Counted from the first letter of the stretch, positions 1 to 6,130 are shown. The stretch is 7,264 nucleotides of DNA from an uncultured Clostridia bacterium (GCA_904502015.1 CAJGEA010000094.1:1-7264), one strand, 5' to 3'. Translations and numbers: made by a program. The notes: generated from the letters alone by a model not told the origin.

Positions 1-84
1 AACAAAAATATATTTATTCAAGTTCTTTTGATCCAAACTTTTCTCGAAAGAAAAGTTTGGTGGGGTGTGGGGCAAAGCCCCACA
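1..84 (+). repeat. Right half of composite double-hairpin intergenic element (copy 1)
   Basis: Seen directly: after an AT-rich stretch (1-25) comes a perfect 12-bp stem (33-44 with 49-60, loop cgaa). A second perfect 8-bp stem follows (66-73 with 77-84, loop aaa) with the GGGGC/GCCCC core. This is the forward half of the element found in the other gaps of the window; the left half would lie outside the window. It ends 28 bases before the start codon of the dehydratase gene. Whether it acts as a mobile repeat, an RNA structure or a transcription signal cannot be told from one sequence. Confidence 0.8.
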
Positions 85-96
85 TACTTCCCTACC

Positions 97-102
97 AAGA
101 GG
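97..102 (+). promoter_or_regulatory. Ribosome binding site deciding the dehydratase start
   Basis: The AAGAGG at 97-102 lies ten bases before the ATG at 113. An in-frame GTG at 65 would add 16 residues, but it falls inside the GGGGC hairpin repeat and has no ribosome site. The ATG at 113 also gives an N-terminus that lines up with related diol dehydratases. Confidence 0.7.
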
Positions 103-112
103 TAACATAACT

Positions 113-2644
113 ATGTCTGAAATTAAATTTATCATAGATAAGAGCCCTCGAATTGACAAGATGATCTCTGCCATGTTTGCGGACATGCCCGAGATCGAGG
201 CAGACCGTGCCGAGCTGATCACCGAGAGCTACAAGCAGACCGAGCATCTGCCCATCATCAAGCGTCGTTCGGCGGCCTTCCGTCACATTCTGGAGAACAT
301 TCCGATCGTGATTCGTCCCATGGAGCTGATCGTAGGCTCGTCCTCCATCAAGCCTCGCGGATGCCAGACCTTCCCCGAATTCTCCTTCGAGTGGCTTCCT
401 CCCGAGTACGAGACTCTCGCCACCCGCGACGCCGACCCCTTCTACATTTCGGCTGACACCATCCGCCGTCTGGATGCCGTTCACACCTACTGGAAGGGCA
501 AGACGGTCAGCGACTACGCCACCTCCAACATGGATCCCGAGGTTCTGGACGTATTCATGAACCACGGCATCTTCACGGTTGGTAACTACTTCTACAACGG
601 CGTTGGCCACGTCAACGTCAACTACGAGAAGGTACTGAAAATCGGCTACGAGGGCATCATTGAGGAGGCTCAGACCGCACTGGCCAAGCTCCGTCGCGGT
701 CAGGGTGACTACGAGTCCCGCCGCAACTTCCTGGAGGCCGTGATCGAGAGCTGTGAGGCAGTCATTACCTATGCCCGCCGCTACTCCGACCTGGCTCTGC
801 GCGAGGCGGCCGATTGCACCGATTCGGAGCGCAAGGCCGAGCTGCTCGCCATTGCCGAGGCGTGTGACCACGTCCCCGCCAAGCCCGCGCGCAACTTCCA
901 CGAGGCTTGCCAGTCCTTCTGGTTCATTCAACAGCTCATGCAGATGGAGTCCTCGGGACATTCCATCTCTCCCGGTCGCTTCGACCAGTATATGTACCCC
1001 TACTTCAAGGCAGATCTCGATGCCGGTATCGTCACCTACGAGTCGGCTCAGGAGCTGCTGGACTGCATTTGGGTCAAGCTCAACGACCTCAACAAGGTGC
1101 GTGATGCCGCCTCTGCCGAGGGCTTTGCGGGCTACGGTCTGTTCCAGAACCTCATCGTAGGCGGTCAGGACGAGCACGGCCGCGATGCCACCAACGATCT
1201 CTCCTACATGTGTATGGAGGCTCAGCTCCACGTGCGCCTGCCCCAGCCCTCGCTGTCCATCCGCGTTTGGAACTGCACCCCCCACGCTCTGCTCATCAAG
1301 GCGGCCTCGGTCACCCGTGAGGGTCTGGGCGTACCCGCCTTCTACAACGACGAGGTCATTATCCCCTCCATGATGTCCCGCGGCTACACCCTTGAGGACG
1401 CGCGCGGCTACTGCATCATCGGTTGCGTAGAGCCCCAAGCCTGCGCCAAGACCGACGGCTGGCACGATGCGGCGTTCTTCAACATGCTCCGTCCTCTCGA
1501 GCTGGTATTCTCCTCGGGCATGGACAAGGGCGTTCAGATCGGCCCCAAGACCATGGACGTGCTGGATATGACTCGCTTTGAGGAATTCTACGACGCGTTT
1601 AAGGCCCAGGAAGAGGCCATGATCGAGCTGATGGTTCAGGCCGACAACGCCGTTGACACGGCGCATGCCGCCCGTTGCCCCCTGCCCTTCGAGTCTTGCA
1701 TGATCGACGATTGCATCGCCCGCGGCAAGAGCGTTCAGGAGGGTGGCGCACACTACAACTTCACCGGCCCTCAGGGCTTCGGTATCGCCAACGTAGCCGA
1801 CGCGCTGGCCGCCATGCGCAAGCTGGTGTTTGAGGACGGCGTGGTTTCCATGGCCGAGATGAAGCAGGCGCTGGCCGACAACTTCGGCAAGGGCGCTACC
1901 CCCAAGAAGGCTACCGAGCTGACCACTATGGCGGTCAAGATGCTGGATGCCGAGGGTAAGGACGTCAACGCCGACATGATCAAGTCCATCTACACGGGCT
2001 TTGTCACCGCCGCCCACATCTCGGACGCGCAGAAGAAGCGCTACGACGAGATTCTTGCCATGATCGCTGACGTACCCAAGTACGGCAACGATATCGAGGA
2101 CGTGGATATGTTTGCCCGCGAGATCGGTCAGACCTACACCAAGCCTCTGCTCCAGTACACCAACCCCCGTGGCGGTATCTTCCACGCGGGTCTGTACCCC
2201 GTATCGGCGAACGTGCCGCTGGGCTACGATGCCGGCGCGACCCCCGATGGCCGTCTGGCCAACACCCCCATCGCCGACGGCGTTGGCCCCATGTCGGGCC
2301 GTGACGTCAGCGGCCCCACCGCGACCGCGAACTCGGTCTCCCGCCTTGACCTGGGCGATGCCTCCAACGGCACCCTGCTCAACCAGAAGTTCCATCCCTC
2401 GGCTCTGACCGGTGACATGGGACTTGAGAAGTTCGTCGCCTACCTGCGCGGCTTCTTCGATCGCAAGGGTATGCACGTGCAGTACAATGTGGTCTCCCGC
2501 GAGACCCTGCTGGACGCGCAGGCTCATCCCGAAAACTATAAGACGCTGGTCGTCCGCGTAGCGGGCTACTCCGCGCTCTTCACCACCCTCTCCCGCTCCC
2601 TGCAGGACGATATCATCAACCGCACCGAGCAATCGGGGCTGTAA
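113..2644 (+). CDS. Glycyl radical diol dehydratase (B12-independent 1,2-propanediol/glycerol dehydratase type)
   Basis: An 843-residue glycyl radical enzyme, expected to dehydrate a vicinal diol to an aldehyde (1,2-propanediol to propanal, or glycerol to 3-hydroxypropanal). The glycyl radical motif RVAGYSA has its Gly at 818, 25 residues from the end. The thiyl-radical loop GCVEPQ has Cys438 and Glu440. Residues matching the diol-binding set of the Clostridium butyricum glycerol dehydratase are present: His166 (GVGH), His283-Ser284 (GHS) and Asp452 (GWHD), each with matching spacing. The GWHD stretch after GCVEPQ separates it from choline lyase CutC. Between the active-site loop and the radical domain (about residues 590-655) it is roughly 50 residues longer than the C. 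butyricum enzyme as I recall it. Its total length is nearer the Roseburia 1,2-propanediol enzyme, so propanediol is the favoured substrate. The activase and BMC genes downstream fit. Family call is sure; substrate is inferred. Confidence 0.96.
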   Translation: MSEIKFIIDKSPRIDKMISAMFADMPEIEADRAELITESYKQTEHLPIIKRRSAAFRHILENIPIVIRPMELIVGSSSIKPRGCQTFPEFSFEWLPPEYETLATRDADPFYISADTIRRLDAVHTYWKGKTVSDYATSNMDPEVLDVFMNHGIFTVGNYFYNGVGHVNVNYEKVLKIGYEGIIEEAQTALAKLRRGQGDYESRRNFLEAVIESCEAVITYARRYSDLALREAADCTDSERKAELLAIAEACDHVPAKPARNFHEACQSFWFIQQLMQMESSGHSISPGRFDQYMYPYFKADLDAGIVTYESAQELLDCIWVKLNDLNKVRDAASAEGFAGYGLFQNLIVGGQDEHGRDATNDLSYMCMEAQLHVRLPQPSLSIRVWNCTPHALLIKAASVTREGLGVPAFYNDEVIIPSMMSRGYTLEDARGYCIIGCVEPQACAKTDGWHDAAFFNMLRPLELVFSSGMDKGVQIGPKTMDVLDMTRFEEFYDAFKAQEEAMIELMVQADNAVDTAHAARCPLPFESCMIDDCIARGKSVQEGGAHYNFTGPQGFGIANVADALAAMRKLVFEDGVVSMAEMKQALADNFGKGATPKKATELTTMAVKMLDAEGKDVNADMIKSIYTGFVTAAHISDAQKKRYDEILAMIADVPKYGNDIEDVDMFAREIGQTYTKPLLQYTNPRGGIFHAGLYPVSANVPLGYDAGATPDGRLANTPIADGVGPMSGRDVSGPTATANSVSRLDLGDASNGTLLNQKFHPSALTGDMGLEKFVAYLRGFFDRKGMHVQYNVVSRETLLDAQAHPENYKTLVVRVAGYSALFTTLSRSLQDDIINRTEQSGL

Positions 2645-2655
2645 GGAAGCGAACT

Positions 2656-2836
2656 TGTGGGGCGTTGCCCCACACCCCACCAAAAACCTTTTTGAAAAAA
2701 GGTTTTTGGATTTCCCAAAACTTTTATAAAACAAATCATCCTTTCCCCGACTCAATCATTCTTTTTGAAGGTTTTGAGGATTCCAAAGGAACTTTTTCAA
2801 AAGTTCCTTTGGCGGGGTATGGGGCAGAGCCCCATA
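2656..2836. repeat. Composite palindromic intergenic element (copy 2)
   Basis: The left half starts 11 bases after the dehydratase stop. It has an 8-bp GGGGC hairpin (2656-2663 with 2667-2674, loop gtt), then a 14-bp perfect stem (2680-2693 with 2696-2709). The AT-rich centre follows, bounded by the short inverted pair CAAAAC (2715-2720) and GTTTTG (2771-2776). The right half is a 14-bp perfect stem (2783-2796 with 2799-2812), then an 8-bp hairpin (2818-2825 with 2829-2836, loop aga). In that last hairpin the outer pair is TAT/ATA where other copies have TGT/ACA, so both arms changed together. The element fills nearly the whole gap between the dehydratase and activase genes. Confidence 0.85.
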
Positions 2837-2849
2837 GAAAGGTTCCCCA

Positions 2850-3656
2850 ATGGAAAACATCTACGACCGCACAGGTCGGATTTTTGATATTCAACGGTTC
2901 TCGATTCACGACGGGCCGGGGATACGCACCATTGTATTTTTCAAGGGGTGCTATCTGCGGTGCCGCTGGTGTTGCAACCCCGAATCGCAGGAGTACAAGA
3001 TCCAGGAGCTGACCATGAACGGCACCGCCAAGACGGTGGGGCGGGATATTACCGTCCGCGAGCTCATGGACGAGCTGGAAAAGGATCGCATGTACTACGC
3101 GCGCTCGGGCGGCGGCATTACGCTGTCGGGTGGCGAGGCCATGGCACAGCCCGATTTTGCCGAGGCACTGCTCCGCGCGTGCCACGCGGCCGGCTTTAAC
3201 ACCGCCATTGAAACCACGGCTTGCGTGAGCCGCGACATCGTCGCGCGCCTGATTCCTCACATTGACCACGTGATGATGGACATCAAGCACATGGACTCCG
3301 CCAAGCACGAGGCCTTCACGGGTCAGCCCAACGGACAGATCCTGGAGAACGCGCGCTGGATCGCCGAGAATGCCAAGCATTTTGTCGTTCGCGTTCCCGT
3401 AGTCCCTACCTTCAACGACACGGTGGAGGAGATCACGGCCATCGCACGGTTTGCCGAGTCGCTCCCTAACGTACATGAATTGCATCTTCTGCCCTACCAC
3501 CGTTTGGGGCAGGACAAATACACGGGACTGGGCCGCGAATACACCCTCTCCCACATCACGCCCCCCACGAAGGAGCACATGGAGGAGCTGCTTGCCGCCG
3601 CCGAGCACGCATCGGGCGGCATTCCCACCAAGCTCCGCGTGCAGATCGGCGGCTAA
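2850..3656 (+). CDS. Radical-SAM glycyl radical enzyme activase
   Basis: A 268-residue activating enzyme that should use SAM and a [4Fe-4S] cluster to abstract hydrogen from the radical glycine (Gly818) of the neighbouring dehydratase. The glycyl-radical-activase opening with FSIHDGPGIRT (17-27) runs into the cluster motif CxxxCxxC (Cys34, Cys38, Cys41; Cys42 follows directly). The GGE SAM-binding motif is at 94-96 and DIKHMD at 144-149. After NPES the protein goes straight to the next helix: the ferredoxin-like insert with two extra cysteine clusters seen in CutD and glycerol dehydratase activase is absent, as in pyruvate formate-lyase activase. GAAAGG at 2837-2842 is a modest ribosome site touching the upstream hairpin. 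The EutS-like gene starts 42 bases downstream with no repeat between, so the two are probably co-transcribed. Confidence 0.95.
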   Translation: MENIYDRTGRIFDIQRFSIHDGPGIRTIVFFKGCYLRCRWCCNPESQEYKIQELTMNGTAKTVGRDITVRELMDELEKDRMYYARSGGGITLSGGEAMAQPDFAEALLRACHAAGFNTAIETTACVSRDIVARLIPHIDHVMMDIKHMDSAKHEAFTGQPNGQILENARWIAENAKHFVVRVPVVPTFNDTVEEITAIARFAESLPNVHELHLLPYHRLGQDKYTGLGREYTLSHITPPTKEHMEELLAAAEHASGGIPTKLRVQIGG

Positions 3657-3698
3657 CGCCCCCCTCTGCGCCACAACGAAACCAAGGAGGTCATCTCC

Positions 3699-4067
3699 AT
3701 GAACGATTTTGAAATGAAGGATAAAATGAGGATCGTACAGGAACTCGTTCCCGGTCGGCAGATCACCCTTTTGCACGTGATCGCCAACCCCGATCCCATT
3801 CTCTACCAGAAGCTGGGTCTCGATCCCAAACTGGACTACTCCCACGCCGCCATCGGCGTTCTGACGGTGTCCCCCGCCGAGACCGCGGTCATCACCGCCG
3901 ACATCGCCATGAAGTCGGCTAACGTGGACCTCGGGTTCGTGGATCGCTTCTCGGGCACGCTCATCATTACGGGCCGCGTCTCCGAGGTCGATTCCGCCTT
4001 CACCGCCATCGGTGACTATTTCCGCGATTCCCTCCACTTCACCGTCTGCGAAAAAACGAGAACATAA
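3699..4067 (+). CDS. eutS: EutS/PduU-type bacterial microcompartment shell protein
   Basis: A 122-residue circularly permuted BMC-domain protein of the kind that forms hexameric shell tiles with a small beta-barrel on one face. The diagnostic N-terminal segment VPGRQITLLHVIANP is at 17-31. The BMC core runs from AIGVLTV (51-57) through SPAETA to LGFVDRFSGTLIITG (78-92), all typical of EutS/PduU. The C-terminal ending CEKTRT is closer to PduU, and the loop at 41-50 is a few residues longer than in the enteric proteins, so the symbol is a family label only. AAGGAGG (3684-3690), eight bases before the ATG, is a strong site; Met6 and Met10 are weaker starts. It follows the activase by 42 bases. 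It is the only shell gene in the window, and EutS-type tiles are not known to build a shell alone, so others must be encoded elsewhere. Confidence 0.95.
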   Translation: MNDFEMKDKMRIVQELVPGRQITLLHVIANPDPILYQKLGLDPKLDYSHAAIGVLTVSPAETAVITADIAMKSANVDLGFVDRFSGTLIITGRVSEVDSAFTAIGDYFRDSLHFTVCEKTRT

Positions 4068-4078
4068 AGTACGGATTT

Positions 4079-4228
4079 TCAAGGGGCGCTGCCCCTTGAT
4101 CCCGCCAAACTTTCTTGAAAGAAAGTTTGGATCAAAGAACTTTAAAAAATATATTTGTTAAAGTTTTTTGGATTCTTAAACCTTTTTTTCAAAAAAGGTT
4201 TAAGTGGGGTGTGGGGCAACGCCCCACA
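4079..4228. repeat. Composite palindromic intergenic element (copy 3)
   Basis: The clearest intact copy. It starts 11 bases after the eutS-like stop. Left half: 9-bp GGGGC hairpin (4079-4087 with 4091-4099, loop gct), then a 12-bp stem (4105-4116 with 4119-4130). Centre: an 8-bp inverted repeat, AACTTTAA at 4138-4145 with TTAAAGTT at 4158-4165. Right half: 14-bp stem (4175-4188 with 4191-4204), then an 8-bp GGGGC hairpin (4210-4217 with 4221-4228, loop aac). It ends 21 bases before the eutP-like start. The two long stems differ in sequence, so the element is symmetric in design rather than a simple perfect palindrome. Confidence 0.88.
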
Positions 4229-4249
4229 AAAGCCGCTCCATAAAAACCT

Positions 4250-4678
4250 ATGAAAAAACTGATACTAATGGGGCGCGTAGCGGCGGGCAAGACGACGCTG
4301 ACGCAGGCGCTCAAGGGTGAGCAGATCCACTACTGCAAGACCCAATACATCAACTACACCGACACCATCATTGACACCCCCGGCGAGTACACCGAGGTGG
4401 CGCGGCTGGGAGCGGCGCTGGCGCTGTACGCCTACGAGGCGGACATTGTCGGGCTGGTCATCAGTGCAAACGAGCCATTTTGTGTGTTCCCACCCAACTG
4501 CACCTGCCTCGTCAACCGCGAGGTTGTCGGTATCGTCACGGGCGTGGACAAGCCCGACGGCAATCCCGAGCAGGCAACCCGCTGGCTGAAGCTCTGCGGC
4601 TGCGAGAAGATCTTCTACGTCAGCTCCTACACCGGCGAGGGCCTCTCGGACATCATCGACTACCTGAATCAACCGTAA
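4250..4678 (+). CDS. eutP: EutP/PduV-family P-loop NTPase
   Basis: A 142-residue small GTPase-like protein of the EutP/PduV family, found with ethanolamine and propanediol microcompartments. Salmonella PduV binds the BMC surface and affects its movement, while some EutP proteins act as acetate kinases. The P-loop GRVAAGKTT spans 8-16 (Lys14, Thr15). The switch-like DTPGEY is at 42-47. A TGVD at 97-100 stands where GTPases have NKxD, and YVSSYTGEG is the G5-like stretch. The ATG at 4250 is forced because the P-loop begins at residue 8, yet no Shine-Dalgarno sequence precedes it; the bases upstream belong to the hairpin repeat. It sits after the shell gene but is separated by a full repeat element, so it may be a separate transcript. 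No frameshift or missing motif is seen. Confidence 0.93.
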   Translation: MKKLILMGRVAAGKTTLTQALKGEQIHYCKTQYINYTDTIIDTPGEYTEVARLGAALALYAYEADIVGLVISANEPFCVFPPNCTCLVNREVVGIVTGVDKPDGNPEQATRWLKLCGCEKIFYVSSYTGEGLSDIIDYLNQP

Positions 4679-4690
4679 GAATGCGGGTTC

Positions 4691-4907
4691 TCAAGGGGCG
4701 TTGCCCCTTGAACCCCACCAGAGGAACTTTTTGAAAACCTCCTCGCGCCGTTTGCGGCGGCGCGAGGGGCGAATTTGCCTACGGCAAATATCGCGAAGTT
4801 TCTCTGGACTCTTCAAAAACTTTATTGAAAAATATTTTTATAAGGTTTTTTGAAATCCAAAAACTTTTTTCAAAAAAGTTTTTGGTGGGGCACGGGGCAA
4901 AGCCCCG
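4691..4907. repeat. Composite palindromic intergenic element (copy 4), interrupted
   Basis: It starts 12 bases after the eutP-like stop with a 9-bp GGGGC hairpin (4691-4699 with 4703-4711, loop gtt). The long left stem is still recognisable (4718-4730 with 4795-4807, allowing two G-T pairs), but its loop has been opened by about 57 bases (4738-4794). The AT centre carries the inverted pair TTCAAAAAC (4812-4820) and GTTTTTTGAA (4845-4854). The right half is a 14-bp stem (4857-4870 with 4872-4885), then a 6-bp hairpin (4893-4898 with 4902-4907, loop aaa). It ends 30 bases before the parA-like start. Confidence 0.85.
4738..4794. repeat. GC-rich double-hairpin insertion inside copy 4
   Basis: Two stems back to back: a 10-bp GC stem, CCTCGCGCCG at 4741-4750 pairing with 4758-4767, and a second stem made of GCGA (4769-4772) with TCGC (4791-4794) enclosing ATTTGCC (4773-4779) with GGCAAAT (4783-4789, loop tac). 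Base composition differs sharply from the AT-rich surroundings, and it lies exactly in the loop of the older hairpin. This suggests a second repeat family inserted into the first. Only one copy is in the window, so its repeat nature is inferred. Confidence 0.6.
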
Positions 4908-4937
4908 CAAGTACGCTCCCCATACTAAGGAGGCTAC

Positions 4938-5729
4938 ATGAGTCAGACCAAGGTTATTTGTTTTGCGAACAACAAGGGCGGCAGCGGCAAGTCCACGACC
5001 TGCTGCAACGTGGGTTACAGCATGGTCACCGAGGGCAAGCGCGTTTTGCTCATTGACGGCGACATGCAGATGAATCTCACGCTGTCGTTTTTTGACGACG
5101 AAACCTCACTTGCGTTTGCGAAAGACGGGCAAAATCTGTATACCGCCATCCGCAAGCAAAAAGATCTCACCGCCTTCGTACAGCACACCGAGTACGAGGG
5201 GCTGGACATTATTCCCTCCTCGACACTGATGAGCGGCATTGAGTACGATCTGTTCACCATGTGGCAACGCGAGTACGTGCTGAAGAACGGGCTCAAGGCC
5301 ATCCGCGAGTCGGGTGTGTACGACTATATTCTGATTGACTCGCCCCCCACGCTGGGTTGCTGGGTCATGAACATCATGTGCGCCTCGGACTACCTCGTGA
5401 TCCCCGTTGAGGCATCCCCGTGGGGTCTGTTCGGCATCGCCAATATGTTTGAGTTCTACGAGCAGGTTCAGCGCATTGCGCCCGACCTCAGCCTCCTCGG
5501 CATTGCGGTAACCAAGGCGAACGAGCGCAAAAACTACTTCAAGCAGACTATGGAAACCCTCGGATCGCTGGAGAACGTGCGCCTGTTTGACACCTACATC
5601 CGCACCGACAGCACCATCGAGTGGTCGCAGGACAACAGCAAGCCCGTTATGGCTTACAAAAAGAGCAGCCGCGCTGCTCAAGAATATTTGGCACTGGCCA
5701 AGGAGGTAATGGAATATGCCCATCGGTAA
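4938..5729 (+). CDS. ParA/Soj-family ATPase
   Basis: A 263-residue ParA-type ATPase. The deviant Walker A KGGSGKST is at 13-20, with the signature Lys13 needed for the ATP sandwich dimer and the P-loop Lys18. The switch I-like IDGDMQMNLT is at 39-48 (Asp40). Walker B is ILIDSPP with Asp134. Such proteins bind DNA as ATP dimers and move or space plasmids, chromosomes, flagella, chemoreceptor arrays or carboxysomes, depending on the partner that stimulates ATP hydrolysis. AAGGAGG (4927-4933) lies only four bases before the ATG. No ParB-like HTH gene or parS-like site is visible; instead the stop overlaps the start of a small Ala/Lys-rich gene. With BMC genes just upstream, a McdA-like cargo-positioning role is possible. 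A copy of a general chromosome-encoded ParA unit of unknown cargo is the alternative. Confidence 0.94.
   Translation: MSQTKVICFANNKGGSGKSTTCCNVGYSMVTEGKRVLLIDGDMQMNLTLSFFDDETSLAFAKDGQNLYTAIRKQKDLTAFVQHTEYEGLDIIPSSTLMSGIEYDLFTMWQREYVLKNGLKAIRESGVYDYILIDSPPTLGCWVMNIMCASDYLVIPVEASPWGLFGIANMFEFYEQVQRIAPDLSLLGIAVTKANERKNYFKQTMETLGSLENVRLFDTYIRTDSTIEWSQDNSKPVMAYKKSSRAAQEYLALAKEVMEYAHR
5701..5706 (+). promoter_or_regulatory. Ribosome binding site inside the end of parA-like gene
   Basis: AGGAGG at 5701-5706 lies nine bases before the ATG at 5716 and within the last codons of the ParA-family gene. With the 14-base gene overlap it indicates translational coupling and fixes the start of the small Ala/Lys-rich protein. 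Confidence 0.75.
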
Positions 5730-6081
5730 AGACAGCATCAAAAAGCGCGTAGCAAAGGTGGATACCACCGCAGAGGTCGCCGCTGAAGCAACCCCCGTAG
5801 CTGAGAAGGCACCTGCCAAGAAAGCAGCGGCCACCAAGAAGTGCGCATCCTCTTCCACCGCGAAGAAGCCCGCCGCAAAGAAGGCTCCCGCCAAGAAGCC
5901 TGCCGCTCCCGCTGCAACCGAGACGCCCGTTTCCAACGGGATTCCCGTCGCATCCGAGCCCGCAACCGCCGTTCTCTCCAACGTCGCGCCCGAGACGGTT
6001 GCCGCCGTGATCGGTCACAAGGAGGGCACTCCCTCGGATCACGTGTCCATCGGCGACAAGATGCCCAACTACCTGCTGTAA
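5716..6081 (+). CDS. Small Ala/Lys/Pro-rich disordered protein coupled to ParA
   Basis: A 121-residue protein I cannot assign to a named family. It has three parts. A short basic N-terminus, MPIGKDSIKKRVAKV (1-15), comes first. A low-complexity middle (about 19-70), built of AKKPA/APAKK-type runs like histone H1 tails, is surely disordered and able to bind DNA or RNA. A non-repetitive C-terminus (about 88-121) ends in SIGDKMPNYLL. There is no signal peptide or membrane segment, and one Cys at 43. Its start overlaps the ParA-family gene by 14 bases, with its own AGGAGG and a strong terminator behind, so the two proteins are made together and probably act together. ParA partners often stimulate the ATPase through a basic N-terminal peptide, and residues 1-15 could do this (inference). 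It could instead be a nucleoid-associated protein. Coding is supported by the overlap and ribosome site. Confidence 0.85.
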   Translation: MPIGKDSIKKRVAKVDTTAEVAAEATPVAEKAPAKKAAATKKCASSSTAKKPAAKKAPAKKPAAPAATETPVSNGIPVASEPATAVLSNVAPETVAAVIGHKEGTPSDHVSIGDKMPNYLL

Positions 6082-6092
6082 TAAAAATCGAC

Positions 6093-6124
6093 AGCGCGGA
6101 GCTTTCCAAGTTCCGCGCTTTTTT
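6093..6124 (+). terminator. Rho-independent terminator of the ParA operon
   Basis: A 12-bp stem (6093-6104 with 6108-6119, one G-T pair, loop tcc) runs directly into six T residues (6119-6124). It begins 11 bases after the stop of the Ala/Lys-rich gene. It looks quite different from the dispersed double-hairpin repeats and is a textbook intrinsic terminator. Confidence 0.92.
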
Positions 6125-6130
6125 AAGAGA

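Noticed and set aside
65..112. Upstream GTG start for the dehydratase, possibly an N-terminal encapsulation peptide
   Set aside because: These codons lie in the GGGGC hairpin repeat, have no ribosome site, and give Gly/Pro-rich residues rather than an amphipathic helix; the ATG at 113 has AAGAGG ahead of it.
1418..1470. Choline trimethylamine-lyase (CutC) identity for the dehydratase
   Set aside because: After GCVEPQ the sequence continues to GWHD with Asp452, and GVGH and GHS are present, which is the diol dehydratase pattern.
92..2755. Very long antisense open frame (887 codons) across the dehydratase gene
   Set aside because: It is the mirror of a GC-rich coding strand with biased codons; its translation shows no family motifs, while the plus strand has every catalytic residue of a glycyl radical enzyme.
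2736..4082. Antisense open frame of 448 codons across the activase and shell genes
   Set aside because: It runs through two well-supported genes on the other strand and through the hairpin repeats, and has no recognisable domain.
4825..4844. Promoter-like TTGAAA and TATAAG before the parA-like gene
   Set aside because: The two boxes are only about 8 bases apart, far from the usual 17, and lie in an AT-rich repeat centre where such matches are expected by chance.
4691..4907. CRISPR-like repeat series
   Set aside because: The repeats are paired hairpins scattered between genes with no regular spacers and no cas genes.
4938..6081. Chromosomal or plasmid ParAB partition locus
   Set aside because: No ParB with helix-turn-helix, no parS-like 16-mer palindrome and no origin genes are visible; the partner is low-complexity instead.
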